Source: Chloroflexota bacterium
GTDB lineage: Bacteria; Chloroflexota; Limnocylindria; Limnocylindrales; CSP1-4
Assembly: GCA_021790715.1 (NCBI GenBank)
Contig: JAJYGK010000181.1
Span: 1 to 10,703 of the forward strand
Length of the DNA stretch: 10,703 nucleotides
Direction: 5' to 3'
This document shows, in pieces, positions 1 through 6,837 of this stretch. How positions within the stretch are numbered: position 1 is the first letter of the stretch; each line of letters opens with the position of its first letter. Under the pieces are notes generated by a model that saw only the letters and a list, made by a program, of their open reading frames with translations, was not told the DNA's origin and did no database searches. The position numbers and the translations under genes are program-made.

Positions 1-822
1 GGCCTGGCGGCCGTGGCCGTGCTCGAGCTGGCCACGATGCTGGCCACGGTCCTGACGGTGCGCGAGCCGCCCGGGATCGCCCCGCCCAGGATCGGCGCCA
101 GCGTCGGCGAGTCGGTCCGCAACACGTTCCGCGACGTGCTGTCCCACCGCAGCTACCTCTGGCTGCTCGGCTCGCGGGGCTGCTTCCTCACCGGCGGCGC
201 GATGCTGACCGGCATGGCCGTCTTCTACATGCGGGACTCGATCGGCCTGTCGGCCGGGGAGGGGGCCCTCGCCGTCGTCATCGTGAGCGCGCTCGTGGCG
301 GTCATGAACGGCCTCGCCGCGTTTCCGTCCGGCCTGCTCTCGGACCGCCTCGGCCGCAAGACGATGATCTACGCCGCCTGCGTCATGAGCGCCGCCGGCA
401 TGGTGCCGCTCGTGATCGCCGGCCGTGATCCATCGATCGTGGTGGCCACCGTCGGCGGATCGGAGGGACCCGTGCAGGCGATCTTCCCTCTGGCGGGCCT
501 GTCGGTGCTGCTGGTCGGGGCGGGCTTCGGGACGTTCGTGGCCGTCGACTGGGCCCTGATGACCGACATCATCCCGAAGGAGACCACCGGCCGGTACATG
601 GGGATCAGCAACGTCGTGAACTCGATGTCCACGCCGGCGGCGCTCCTGATCGGGGGCCTGCTCGCGGCGATCTTCAACGCCGCCTCGTTCGGCCTGGGCC
701 CGCGCATGGCGCTCGCGGCGGGCGTGGTGCTGTTCGCCGCGGCGGCCCTGCTGCTGCGGCCCGTCGACCCGCGCCGCTGGGAGGACGTCCACGGCGTGGC
801 GGGCGTGCCGGTGGCCGGCTGA
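1..822 (+). CDS. MFS transporter, C-terminal part (5' end outside the window)
   Basis: This is the C-terminal part of a major facilitator superfamily permease, an integral membrane carrier. The frame is open from base 1, so the gene starts to the left; 273 residues are visible and it ends at TGA 820-822. About six hydrophobic segments follow a soluble linker at visible residues 20-50, as expected for the second six-helix bundle. The MFS loop motif GLLSDRLGRK is at visible residues 111-120. The stretch TDIIPKETTGRYMGISN resembles a region of sugar/cation symporter-like MFS proteins (GPH or SLC45 type), but the substrate cannot be read from the sequence. The GTG at 13 is an internal valine and not a convincing start, because an MFS protein of this type should have about 200 more residues upstream. 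It converges on the TetR gene with an 85-bp gap. Confidence 0.85.
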   Translation, partial: GLAAVAVLELATMLATVLTVREPPGIAPPRIGASVGESVRNTFRDVLSHRSYLWLLGSRGCFLTGGAMLTGMAVFYMRDSIGLSAGEGALAVVIVSALVAVMNGLAAFPSGLLSDRLGRKTMIYAACVMSAAGMVPLVIAGRDPSIVVATVGGSEGPVQAIFPLAGLSVLLVGAGFGTFVAVDWALMTDIIPKETTGRYMGISNVVNSMSTPAALLIGGLLAAIFNAASFGLGPRMALAAGVVLFAAAALLLRPVDPRRWEDVHGVAGVPVAG

Positions 823-907
823 CGCGGGACGGCGCCCGGTCCTGCCGCCTGACGGCGCGGGATGAGCGGAGCCCGGGACCTCGCCGCCTGGCGTCGCATG
901 CGGTGGT
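823..907. other. Short gap between convergent genes
   Basis: This 85-bp gap separates the stop codons of the MFS gene and the tetR-type gene. It is GC-rich and has small inverted repeats such as GCCG-cctga-CGGC, but no stem-loop followed by a T-run on either strand. I see no gene in it. Any termination here would need weak hairpins or Rho. Confidence 0.5.
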
Positions 908-1732
908 TCACGGGCCCTCTTCGATGACCCGCCCCGTGGCGCCGAGGCCGTGGAGCAGCAGGTCCGCGTACGCCTCGGCGTCCTCCGCGACCGGTCGGCC
1001 GCCGACCTCCGCCAGCACCTCCTCGAGGAACGGCCCGAAGACGATCTGTGCGAAGACGGGGCCGAAGAGGGCCTGGAACGCGAGGGAGGGCGGCACGTCC
1101 CGGAACCCGCCCCGGGCGGCCCGTTGCCGGTACCAGGCCAGCAGCAACGGCGCCATGCGCGCGATCATCGCCCGCGCCATGACGGCCACGAGATCGGGGT
1201 CGTCGCGGCTGGCGATCACCAGGTTCCGCACCAGGTCGGCGCGGGCGGCGACCGCGGCGCGGTACGTGCGCAGCAGCACCGCGAGCGCCGCTCGATCGTC
1301 GAGTCCGTCCGTGTCCGCGAGCGGCGCGAACTCCTCCGCCGTCGGCGTGACGCGCTCGGCGACGGCGCGCAGGAGCGCGGCCCGGTCGGCGAAGTGGTGG
1401 TAGACGGCGCCCTTCGTGAGGCCCGCCTCGCCCGCGATCTCGTCGATGCCCGCGCGCGCCCACGGCCTGGACAGCACCCGGACGGCGGCGTCGAGGATCC
1501 GGTCGCGCGTGTCGGGCGTCGAACCCTGCGCCACCCGGCCCGCGGCCGCGAGCGCCTCGCGGAGCGCCGGCAGGCCTCGGTAGTGGTAGTGGATCGCCTG
1601 GCGGGACAGGCCGGCGCGGGCGGCGACGCCGACGAGGGTCAGGCGTCCCGTCCCGGCCAGCTCCTGCTCCGCCGCGCGGAGGATGCGCTCCCGGGTCGCG
1701 GACCCCGATGCGGATCTCGCTGGGCTTGACAT
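908..1732 (-). CDS. TetR/AcrR-type regulator with two tandem HTH domains
   Basis: This 274-residue protein is a probable ligand-responsive repressor. It has two TetR_N-like DNA-binding units in series. Unit 1, about residues 13-62, has TRERILRAAEQEL and the recognition region GLSRQAIHYHY. Unit 2, about residues 75-125, has TRDRILDAAVRVL and GLTKGAVYHHF. Residues 126-274 form one helical C-terminal domain of the usual ligand/dimer type. A usual TetR protein has one HTH and 190-220 residues, so the excess of 60-70 residues equals the extra HTH. The ATG at 1732 is chosen because it is the only start codon just ahead of unit 1. It has no Shine-Dalgarno sequence, and a -10-like CATACT ends 7 nt before it (1745 to 1740), so the mRNA may be leaderless. 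The gene is divergent from the ABC exporter and its start overlaps the exporter promoter, which points to control of the exporter and of itself. Confidence 0.88.
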   Translation of the reverse strand: MSSPARSASGSATRERILRAAEQELAGTGRLTLVGVAARAGLSRQAIHYHYRGLPALREALAAAGRVAQGSTPDTRDRILDAAVRVLSRPWARAGIDEIAGEAGLTKGAVYHHFADRAALLRAVAERVTPTAEEFAPLADTDGLDDRAALAVLLRTYRAAVAARADLVRNLVIASRDDPDLVAVMARAMIARMAPLLLAWYRQRAARGGFRDVPPSLAFQALFGPVFAQIVFGPFLEEVLAEVGGRPVAEDAEAYADLLLHGLGATGRVIEEGP

Positions 1733-1760
1733 ACGATGGAGTATGTACTGTAACGTCAAG
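1725..1760. promoter_or_regulatory. Candidate operator: two offset inverted repeats
   Basis: An outer inverted repeat, CTTGAC (1725-1730) with GTCAAG (1755-1760), encloses a second one, ACATAC (1729-1734) with GTATGT (1741-1746), separated by 6 bp. The two are centred 5 bp apart. The region is AT-richer than its surroundings and covers both the regulator's ATG and the exporter promoter. Binding by the double-HTH TetR protein is inferred from position and symmetry. Confidence 0.6.
1726..1754 (+). promoter_or_regulatory. Probable promoter of the ABC exporter operon
   Basis: A perfect -35 TTGACA (1726-1731) is followed by a 17-bp spacer and a -10-like TGTAAC (1749-1754, four of six consensus bases). 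Transcription would start near 1761, about 38 nt before the ATPase ATG. The promoter lies inside the inverted repeats, so a bound repressor would block it directly. Confidence 0.6.
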
Positions 1761-1798
1761 GGGACGAGCCGGGCAGCAGGGGCGGATCGAGGGAAGGG

Positions 1799-2617
1799 AT
1801 GACCGACACGACCAGGACGGACCCACCGGCGGAACCGCCGACCGCTCGCGCCGTGCCCGGCGACGTCGGTCCGGACGGACCGGCGCGGCAAGACGTCCCC
1901 GCGCTGGAGGCCCGCGGTCTCGTCAAGACGTTCGGGCCGATCCGCGCCGTGGACGGCGTGGACCTGTCGCTCGAGCCCGGGCGCATCTACGGCCTGCTCG
2001 GGCCCAACGGGTCGGGCAAGACCACGCTGATCCGCCTCCTCGTCGGGCTCGCGCGCCCCACCTCCGGCGAGGCGACGGTGCTCGGGCGGCGGGTGCCCTC
2101 GCGCGAGCTGCTCGCCCGGATCGGCTACATGCCGCAGGCCGACGGGATCTACCCGGAGCTCTCGGTGTGGGAGAACATCCGCTTCTTCGCGGGCCTGTAC
2201 GGGAGCTTCGACCGCGAGCGACTGCTGGAGACGCTGCGCGTGGTCGAGCTCGACGGCCGCGCCGGCACGCCGGTGCTGCAGCTCTCGGGCGGGATGCGGC
2301 GCCGGCTGTCGCTGGCGTGCGCGCTCGTCCATCGTCCGCCGATCGTCGTCCTCGACGAGCCCACGGTCGGCATCGATCCCGCCCTTCGCGTGCAGTTCTG
2401 GGCGCACTTCCGCTCCCTGTCCGCCGGAGGGGCCACGCTGCTCGTCTCGAGCCATGTCATGGACGAGGCGGACCGCTGCGACGAGTTGCTGTTCATCCGT
2501 GCCGGCAGGGTGATCGCGCGGGGCTCGGGCGCCGAAGTGCGCCGCCGGGCCGGCACGGACAACCTGGAGGAGGCGTTCCTGCGCTTCGCCGGCGACGGGA
2601 CGGAGACGGCGGCATGA
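1799..2617 (+). CDS. ABC-2 type exporter, ATP-binding subunit
   Basis: This 272-residue cytoplasmic ATPase powers an ABC-2 (drug or polymer export) type transporter together with the permease that follows. All nucleotide-binding motifs are present: Walker A GPNGSGKTT (68-76), Q-loop Gln113, signature LSGGM (162-166), Walker B IVVLDEP (182-188, catalytic Glu187) and switch His219 in VSSH. The first 33 residues are Pro/Ala/Asp-rich and precede the conserved fold. The ATG at 1799 is kept because GAGGG (1789-1793) lies 5 nt upstream and the promoter fits. The last codons overlap the permease start as ATGA. The DrrA/CcmA/NatA-like sequence and the divergent TetR regulator suggest drug or toxin efflux, but the substrate is unknown. 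Confidence 0.95.
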   Translation: MTDTTRTDPPAEPPTARAVPGDVGPDGPARQDVPALEARGLVKTFGPIRAVDGVDLSLEPGRIYGLLGPNGSGKTTLIRLLVGLARPTSGEATVLGRRVPSRELLARIGYMPQADGIYPELSVWENIRFFAGLYGSFDRERLLETLRVVELDGRAGTPVLQLSGGMRRRLSLACALVHRPPIVVLDEPTVGIDPALRVQFWAHFRSLSAGGATLLVSSHVMDEADRCDELLFIRAGRVIARGSGAEVRRRAGTDNLEEAFLRFAGDGTETAA

Positions 2618-3795
2618 GCGTGCGCCGGGTGACGGCCCTGGTCCGCCGCATCGTCGCCCAGTTCCGGCGGGATCGCCGGACGCTGGCGCTCATCTTCGTC
2701 GTGCCGATCGTGCTCTCCGCGCTGCTCGGGTGGGTGCTGCGCGACCAGCAGGCGACGCCCGTCCGGCTCGGCATCGTGAACGACGCGGGAGCCGCCGGAG
2801 CGAGGATCGCGCAGGTCGTCATCGCGACCCGCGGCGGGCCGGCGGCCGACGCGGCCCTCGTCGATGTCCCGGCCGGGACGATCACCGACGCGGCCGCGCG
2901 CAGCGAGCTCGAGGACGACCGCCTCGACGTCGTGCTCGTGATCCCGGCCGACGCCGTCTCCGGCCTCGCGACGGGGCAGGGCGTCCACCTGGTCGTGATG
3001 ACGCAGGGGGCGAACGCGCCGACCGAGGGCGGCGAGGTCGGGCAGGTGCAGCAGCTGCTGGTCTCCGCGATCGCGTCGGCCGTGCCCGGCTCGCCCGGCG
3101 CGCCGCGCATCGAGCACGCGACGGTGTACGGGACGGCCAACGCCGATCCCTTCGATGCCCTGTCGCCGTTCTTCGTGGGGTTCTTCGTCTACTTCCTCGT
3201 CTTCATCCTGACCGGCATCAGCTTCCTGCGCGAGCGCGTGGGCGGCACGCTCGAGCGGCTGCTCGCGACGCCCGTGACGAAGGGCGAGATCGTGCTCGGC
3301 TACACGCTCGGGTTCGGGATCTTCGCGACGCTCCAGGTGATCGTGCTGATGGCGTTCACCCTGATGCGGGTGGACGTGCCCGCGATCGGGCCGTTCGGCG
3401 CGTTCACCATCGGGCTCGCCGTGCCGAGCGCGGGGAGCCCGCTGCTGGCGTTCCTGGTCGCGCTGCTGCTCGCGATCGGCGCCGTGAGCCTGGGGATCTT
3501 CATCTCGACGTTCGCCCGGACCGAGTTCCAGATCCTCCAGTTCATCCCGATCGTGATCGTGCCGCAGGGGCTCCTGTCCGGGATCTTCTGGCGGATCGAG
3601 ACGCTGCCGGGGCCGCTCCAGCCGGTCGCGCGGGCGCTGCCCCTGACCTACGCGGCCGACGGGCTCCGGGAGATCATGATCCAGGGACGGGGCCTCTCGG
3701 CGTCCGGGGTGCAGCTCGACCTGGCCGTCCTCGTCGTCATCGCCGCGCTCTTCGTCGTGCTGGCCGCCGCCACCATCCGGCGCGAGGTCGCATAG
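2614..3795 (+). CDS. ABC-2 type exporter, permease subunit
   Basis: This 393-residue membrane protein is the partner of the preceding ATPase. A basic N-terminal stretch is followed by one membrane helix (about 24-43), then a large non-membrane domain (about 45-180) of the kind that lies outside the membrane in long ABC-2 permeases. A C-terminal block of about five helices begins near residue 184. The segment FLRERVGGTLERLLATPV (204-221) is typical of the coupling region in ABC-2 permeases (YhhJ/YadH-type), and the block FIPIVIVPQGLLSGIFW (310-326) also fits the family. The start overlaps the ATPase stop as ATGA, so translation is probably coupled and the subunits made in fixed ratio. There is only one permease gene, so the transporter is likely a permease homodimer with two ATPases. 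Substrate unknown. Confidence 0.92.
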   Translation: MSVRRVTALVRRIVAQFRRDRRTLALIFVVPIVLSALLGWVLRDQQATPVRLGIVNDAGAAGARIAQVVIATRGGPAADAALVDVPAGTITDAAARSELEDDRLDVVLVIPADAVSGLATGQGVHLVVMTQGANAPTEGGEVGQVQQLLVSAIASAVPGSPGAPRIEHATVYGTANADPFDALSPFFVGFFVYFLVFILTGISFLRERVGGTLERLLATPVTKGEIVLGYTLGFGIFATLQVIVLMAFTLMRVDVPAIGPFGAFTIGLAVPSAGSPLLAFLVALLLAIGAVSLGIFISTFARTEFQILQFIPIVIVPQGLLSGIFWRIETLPGPLQPVARALPLTYAADGLREIMIQGRGLSASGVQLDLAVLVVIAALFVVLAAATIRREVA

Positions 3796-3830
3796 CCCTG
3801 CGACTCGCGACTCGCGACCCGCTCCCGCGG

Positions 3831-3847
3831 CCGGCTTTGCTAGCCGG
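3831..3847. terminator. Small hairpin between convergent genes
   Basis: CCGGCT (3831-3836) and AGCCGG (3842-3847) form a 6-bp stem with a 5-nt loop, and the MFS stop codon lies in it. There is no T-run on either side, so it is at best a weak bidirectional terminator. Just before it, GCGACTC occurs twice and GCGACCC once in tandem (3800-3820). Confidence 0.35.
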
Positions 3848-5210
3848 TGACCGCCGGCGGGGCGGGCGAGCCGTGCAGCCGGGCCCGCAGCCCGTGCCGC
3901 CGCGGGCCGGCGACGAGCAGCGCGACCGCCCAGACGACGACCGCGAGCATGACGAGCCAGTAGACGGGCCAGTAAGTGCCCAGCCGGTCGACGCTGATTC
4001 CGCCCAGCTCGATCGGCAGGATGCCGCCCAACGGGTACGCGATCGCGAGCACGCCGAAGATCGACCCGAAGTTCGGGCCGCCGAAGACGTCGCTGAAGGC
4101 CGCCGAGCGCAGCGCGATCGTGGAGCCCATCCCGAAGCCGTTCAGGATCACGCCGGCGATGGCGAGCGCGGCCGTCGAGCTCGTGCCGGCGAACGCGGCC
4201 GTCGCGCCCAGCCCGGCCACCAGCAGCGAGGCGATGCCGACGGAGCGGCGCCCGAAGCGGTCCGACAGGGCACCGCCGGCGAGCTGGCCGGCGATGTACG
4301 CGATCGACTCGGCCGCCAGCCCCTGGGCCGCGACGGCGGCGGGGATCCCCTGGCGCACGGCGTGCGGCAGGAAGGTCTGGTAGACGCCCTCGTCCATCGC
4401 GCCGATCGCCACCGCGCCGACGAAGAGGATCCAGAAGCGGCCCGTCCGCAGCGTGCGCCGGACGGTGTCCGAACGGCCCTGGTCGCCCGCCGGCGCCACC
4501 TCGCGGGAGGCTCCCACCGCACCGGGCGCCGACGTCTCGTGGAGCCCGGGCGGCTCGGCGGGGCCGGTCCGCGCATGCGACGCCCCGTGCGGGGAGGCCG
4601 ATCCCTCGGGGTGGTGCGCCCGGCGTGCCGGGACGAGGATCGCCGGGCCGGTCGTCATGAGCCAGACGAACGGCAGCCCGGCGAGCGAGAGGACGGCGAA
4701 GACCGCCAGGATCTCGCGCCAGCCGATCGACTGGATCGCGGGGGTCACGAGCGGAAGCGCGATCGCCACGCCGGCGCCGGGTCCCGCGTACGCGATCCCC
4801 AGCGCGAGGCCGGTGACGCCCGCGTAGCGGCGCGCGATCGCGGTCGTCGTGCCCACGAACACGAGCTCGAGCCCGACCGCGAGCAGGATCCCGTAGGCGA
4901 TCACGAGCAGGCCGACGTCGGTGGCGAGGACCGCGACGCCCCAGCCGGCGACCATCAGCAGCATGCCCGCCGCGAGCAGCCAGCGGTCGGCGATGACGTC
5001 GTAGGCGCGACCGAGGAGCGGGCTCGAGAGCCCCGTGACGAGCAGGAAGACGGTCCACGGCGTCACCGCCAGCGTGCGGCTGATGCCGAACTCGTGGGCG
5101 TACGCGATCGAGATGGGCGGGAAGCAGTAGAGGCCGGCGTAGGCGATCGCCCCGACGACGAACGCGGCGACGACGGGGATCCACACGCGCCGGGGCCGGG
5201 GCGCGGTCAT
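3840..5210 (-). CDS. MFS transporter, operon partner of the YcaQ-like gene
   Basis: This 456-residue major facilitator superfamily membrane carrier has about 12 hydrophobic segments in two halves. Loop motif A appears as GRAYDVIADR (67-76) in the first half and GGALSDRFGRR (312-322) in the second. The helices and the motif FPPISIAYAHEFGISRT (30-46) resemble the oxalate/formate antiporter (OxlT) and monocarboxylate-like MFS group, so import or exchange of a small acid is an alternative to drug efflux. The central cytoplasmic loop (about 191-257) is long and rich in Ala, Pro, Gly, Ser and His. The ATG at 5210 is chosen because the first membrane helix starts 9 residues later and the codon overlaps the upstream gene's stop as ATGA, which implies translational coupling. 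The frame stays open far upstream, but that part is antisense to the YcaQ-like gene frame and shows no protein character. Confidence 0.9.
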   Translation of the reverse strand: MTAPRPRRVWIPVVAAFVVGAIAYAGLYCFPPISIAYAHEFGISRTLAVTPWTVFLLVTGLSSPLLGRAYDVIADRWLLAAGMLLMVAGWGVAVLATDVGLLVIAYGILLAVGLELVFVGTTTAIARRYAGVTGLALGIAYAGPGAGVAIALPLVTPAIQSIGWREILAVFAVLSLAGLPFVWLMTTGPAILVPARRAHHPEGSASPHGASHARTGPAEPPGLHETSAPGAVGASREVAPAGDQGRSDTVRRTLRTGRFWILFVGAVAIGAMDEGVYQTFLPHAVRQGIPAAVAAQGLAAESIAYIAGQLAGGALSDRFGRRSVGIASLLVAGLGATAAFAGTSSTAALAIAGVILNGFGMGSTIALRSAAFSDVFGGPNFGSIFGVLAIAYPLGGILPIELGGISVDRLGTYWPVYWLVMLAVVVWAVALLVAGPRRHGLRARLHGSPAPPAVTG

Positions 5211-6616
5211 GTGGGGTCTGCCGCGGAGCGCGGCCGCGGGACCAACGTCGTGCCCCGCGCGCTGGTCGTGTCCCGCACACCGGCCGTGCCCCGCGCGCCG
5301 GTCGTGCCCCGCACACCGGCCGTTCCCCGCGCGCTGGTCGTGCCCGCGGCATCTGCCACGGCCCGCGCGAGCGCGCGCGCCGACCTCGTGCGCGGCCAGG
5401 TGACCGCCGTCGCCCCGCCGAATGCCGCGTAGTCGCGGAGCGCGCCCGCGAACGCGGGCACGAAGCCCGGCTCGGCGAGCGGATCGAAGCCGTCCTCCCA
5501 CCAGGCCCCAAGGATGCGGATGCGTCGCGCGGCGCGATCGACCCGCGGCTCGATGCGTCCCACCAGCCGGTCCCCGAAGAGCACGGGGAGGACGTAGTAG
5601 CCCCAGCGGCGCTTCGCCGGCGGCACGTAGACCTCCCAGACGTACTCGAACCCGAAGAGCGATCGCAGCAGGTCGCGGTCCCAGGCCAGTGGATCGAGTG
5701 GGGCGACGAGCGCCGCGCCGGGCGGCGTGCCACCCGGGCCGAGCGCCGCATCCACCTCGCGCCCAGCCTGCGCGAGCACCGGCAGCTCGTCGGTCACGAC
5801 GTGCCGCAGCTGCCGCACGCCGTCCACGCGCACCGGCGTCAGCTCGCCGCGGTCGACCAGCTCGGCCACCAGCTCCACGCGGCGGCGGCCGTCGGCCCGG
5901 CCATCGTCGGACCTCGGCACGGTCCCGCCCCACAGCTCCGCCCCGCCGGTCGCGGCGAGCAGCCCGTGGCCGCGGAACCGCGAGAGCAGCCGGTGCCGCA
6001 CCTGCTCCTCCTCCGGGACGCGCTGGTCAAGCAGCTCCGCGGGCTGCAGGCGCTCGATCAGGTCGTAGTAGCGGCGGTTGCCGTCGCGCCGCGCCAGCCC
6101 GATGATGCCGGCCTCCGAGAGCGCCTCGAGGACGGCGCGCACGCGGCTGGTCGGCCCCCAGTACCAGTCGATCGGCCCCTCGCGCCCGAAGTCGAGCGAG
6201 GAGAGCGGGCCGTCGGCGCGCAACCGCCCGAGGATCGAATCGACCGCGTCCGAGTGCTCGGCGAAGATGCCGCCCTCGTGGCGGCGGGCATGGCGATCCC
6301 AGGTGTGCCGGTACCAGGGCAGCTCGCGGGAGGGGAGGATGCTCAGGCCCTTGTTGAGCGCCTCGAACAGCAGCCGGCGCCGGTACAGCAGGTCGTCGGT
6401 CCATTCCGGGCGGTAGCCGGCGACGCGCGCATGCAGCACCAGGTCGTGGTTCCGGCCGGCCACCGCGAGGGGGTCGAACTGCAGCGAGCCGAGACGGTCG
6501 ACGACCGCGAGCACGCTCTCGGGCCCGGGCGGGAGGGCCCGGGGCGGAGCCAGGAAGTGGCGCAGGACGAGGAAGCGGCGCGCGACCGGCGCCGACACCG
6601 ACAGGGCTTCGGGCAC
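5207..6616 (-). CDS. YcaQ/AlkZ-like winged-helix DNA glycosylase (HTH_42 family)
   Basis: This protein of about 469 residues belongs to the winged-helix HTH_42 superfamily that includes E. coli YcaQ and Streptomyces AlkZ, monofunctional DNA glycosylases that excise bulky alkylated bases and unhook interstrand crosslinks. The N-terminal block SLQFDPLAVAGRNHDLVLHARV (from residue 44) contains QFD (46-48), matching the catalytic QxD motif of the YcaQ-like branch; AlkZ has QxQ. Other family-like blocks are LFEALNKGLSILP, PLDPLAWDRDLLRSLFGFEYVWEVYVP and RRWGYYVLPVLFGDRLVGRIEPR. Residues 425-454 are five hexapeptides of the form GT(T/A)(S/G)(A/V)R encoded by a DNA tandem repeat; without this tail the length fits the family (about 400-410). 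The start is GTG at 6616; GTG at 6598 is also possible, and neither has a clear ribosome binding site. The gene is divergent from dnaJ and coupled to the MFS gene by ATGA. Activity is inferred from family. Confidence 0.85.
   Translation of the reverse strand: MPEALSVSAPVARRFLVLRHFLAPPRALPPGPESVLAVVDRLGSLQFDPLAVAGRNHDLVLHARVAGYRPEWTDDLLYRRRLLFEALNKGLSILPSRELPWYRHTWDRHARRHEGGIFAEHSDAVDSILGRLRADGPLSSLDFGREGPIDWYWGPTSRVRAVLEALSEAGIIGLARRDGNRRYYDLIERLQPAELLDQRVPEEEQVRHRLLSRFRGHGLLAATGGAELWGGTVPRSDDGRADGRRRVELVAELVDRGELTPVRVDGVRQLRHVVTDELPVLAQAGREVDAALGPGGTPPGAALVAPLDPLAWDRDLLRSLFGFEYVWEVYVPPAKRRWGYYVLPVLFGDRLVGRIEPRVDRAARRIRILGAWWEDGFDPLAEPGFVPAFAGALRDYAAFGGATAVTWPRTRSARALARAVADAAGTTSARGTAGVRGTTGARGTAGVRDTTSARGTTLVPRPRSAADPT
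5253..5342. repeat. Five 18-bp tandem repeats inside the YcaQ-like gene
   Basis: The units are 5253-5270, 5271-5288, 5289-5306, 5307-5324 and 5325-5342. They alternate between two versions (CGCGCGCTGG type and CGCACACCGG type), giving a 36-bp higher-order period. The unit is a multiple of three, so gain or loss of copies would keep the frame. They encode the hexapeptide tail of the protein on the - strand. Confidence 0.9.
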
Positions 6617-6822
6617 GGCGTCGATGGTAGCGTCTGGCGGGGGCCGCGCAGACACGTCGGCCGGCGACGTGGGCCGGGTTCGGCAGTGCCGCCGGGCCTG
6701 CCGCGGGCGCCCGCGGATCCGTGCGGCGACGCGGCCCGGTCCGGTGCGGCGTCTGCGAAAGGCCGTCGGCGCCGCATGCGCGGCCGCGCGCCGCGGCCCG
6801 GGGGGTCGACGGCCGCCTTCCA
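6617..6822. promoter_or_regulatory. Divergent gap between the YcaQ-like gene and dnaJ, with palindromes
   Basis: No gene is apparent in this gap. It holds a 19-bp inverted repeat, CACGTCG (6653-6659), 5 bp, CGACGTG (6665-6671); a perfect 16-bp palindrome CCGCGGGCGCCCGCGG (6701-6716); and CGGCAGTGCCG (6681-6691). The first has the size and symmetry of an operator for a dimeric regulator. No CIRCE element (TTAGCACTC-N9-GAGTGCTAA), the HrcA site often found near dnaJ, is present. Confidence 0.45.
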
Positions 6823-6828
6823 TATACT
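6823..6828 (+). promoter_or_regulatory. -10 element of dnaJ (TATACT)
   Basis: TATACT matches the -10 consensus at five of six bases and stands out in a very GC-rich stretch. Transcription would start at about 6835-6838, which is at or within a few bases of the dnaJ ATG (6838). No convincing -35 lies 16-18 bp upstream. Confidence 0.55.
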
Positions 6829-6837
6829 TCGATGCGC

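Noticed and set aside
1725..1760. HspR HAIR-like site suggested by the CTTGAC/GTCAAG arms
   Set aside because: The arms are 24 bp apart instead of 7 bp and lack the full CTTGAGT half-site. The adjacent genes are an exporter and a TetR protein rather than chaperones.
2149..5751. A 1200-codon open frame on the - strand (and a 900-codon one on the + strand at 2730-5432)
   Set aside because: They run antisense or out of frame through well-supported genes (ABC permease, MFS, YcaQ-like). The translations are Arg/Ala/Gly/Asp-rich without motifs, as expected where high GC removes stop codons.
6617..6823. N-terminal extension of the YcaQ-like protein back to ATG 6823
   Set aside because: The extra 69 residues are Arg/Pro/Ala-rich with no family similarity and would reach the dnaJ promoter. 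The conserved fold begins soon after GTG 6616.
6617..6837. HrcA/CIRCE or HAIR-type heat-shock operator upstream of dnaJ
   Set aside because: Neither TTAGCACTC-N9-GAGTGCTAA nor a CTTGAGT-N7-ACTCAAG sequence is present. The palindromes here have unrelated sequences.
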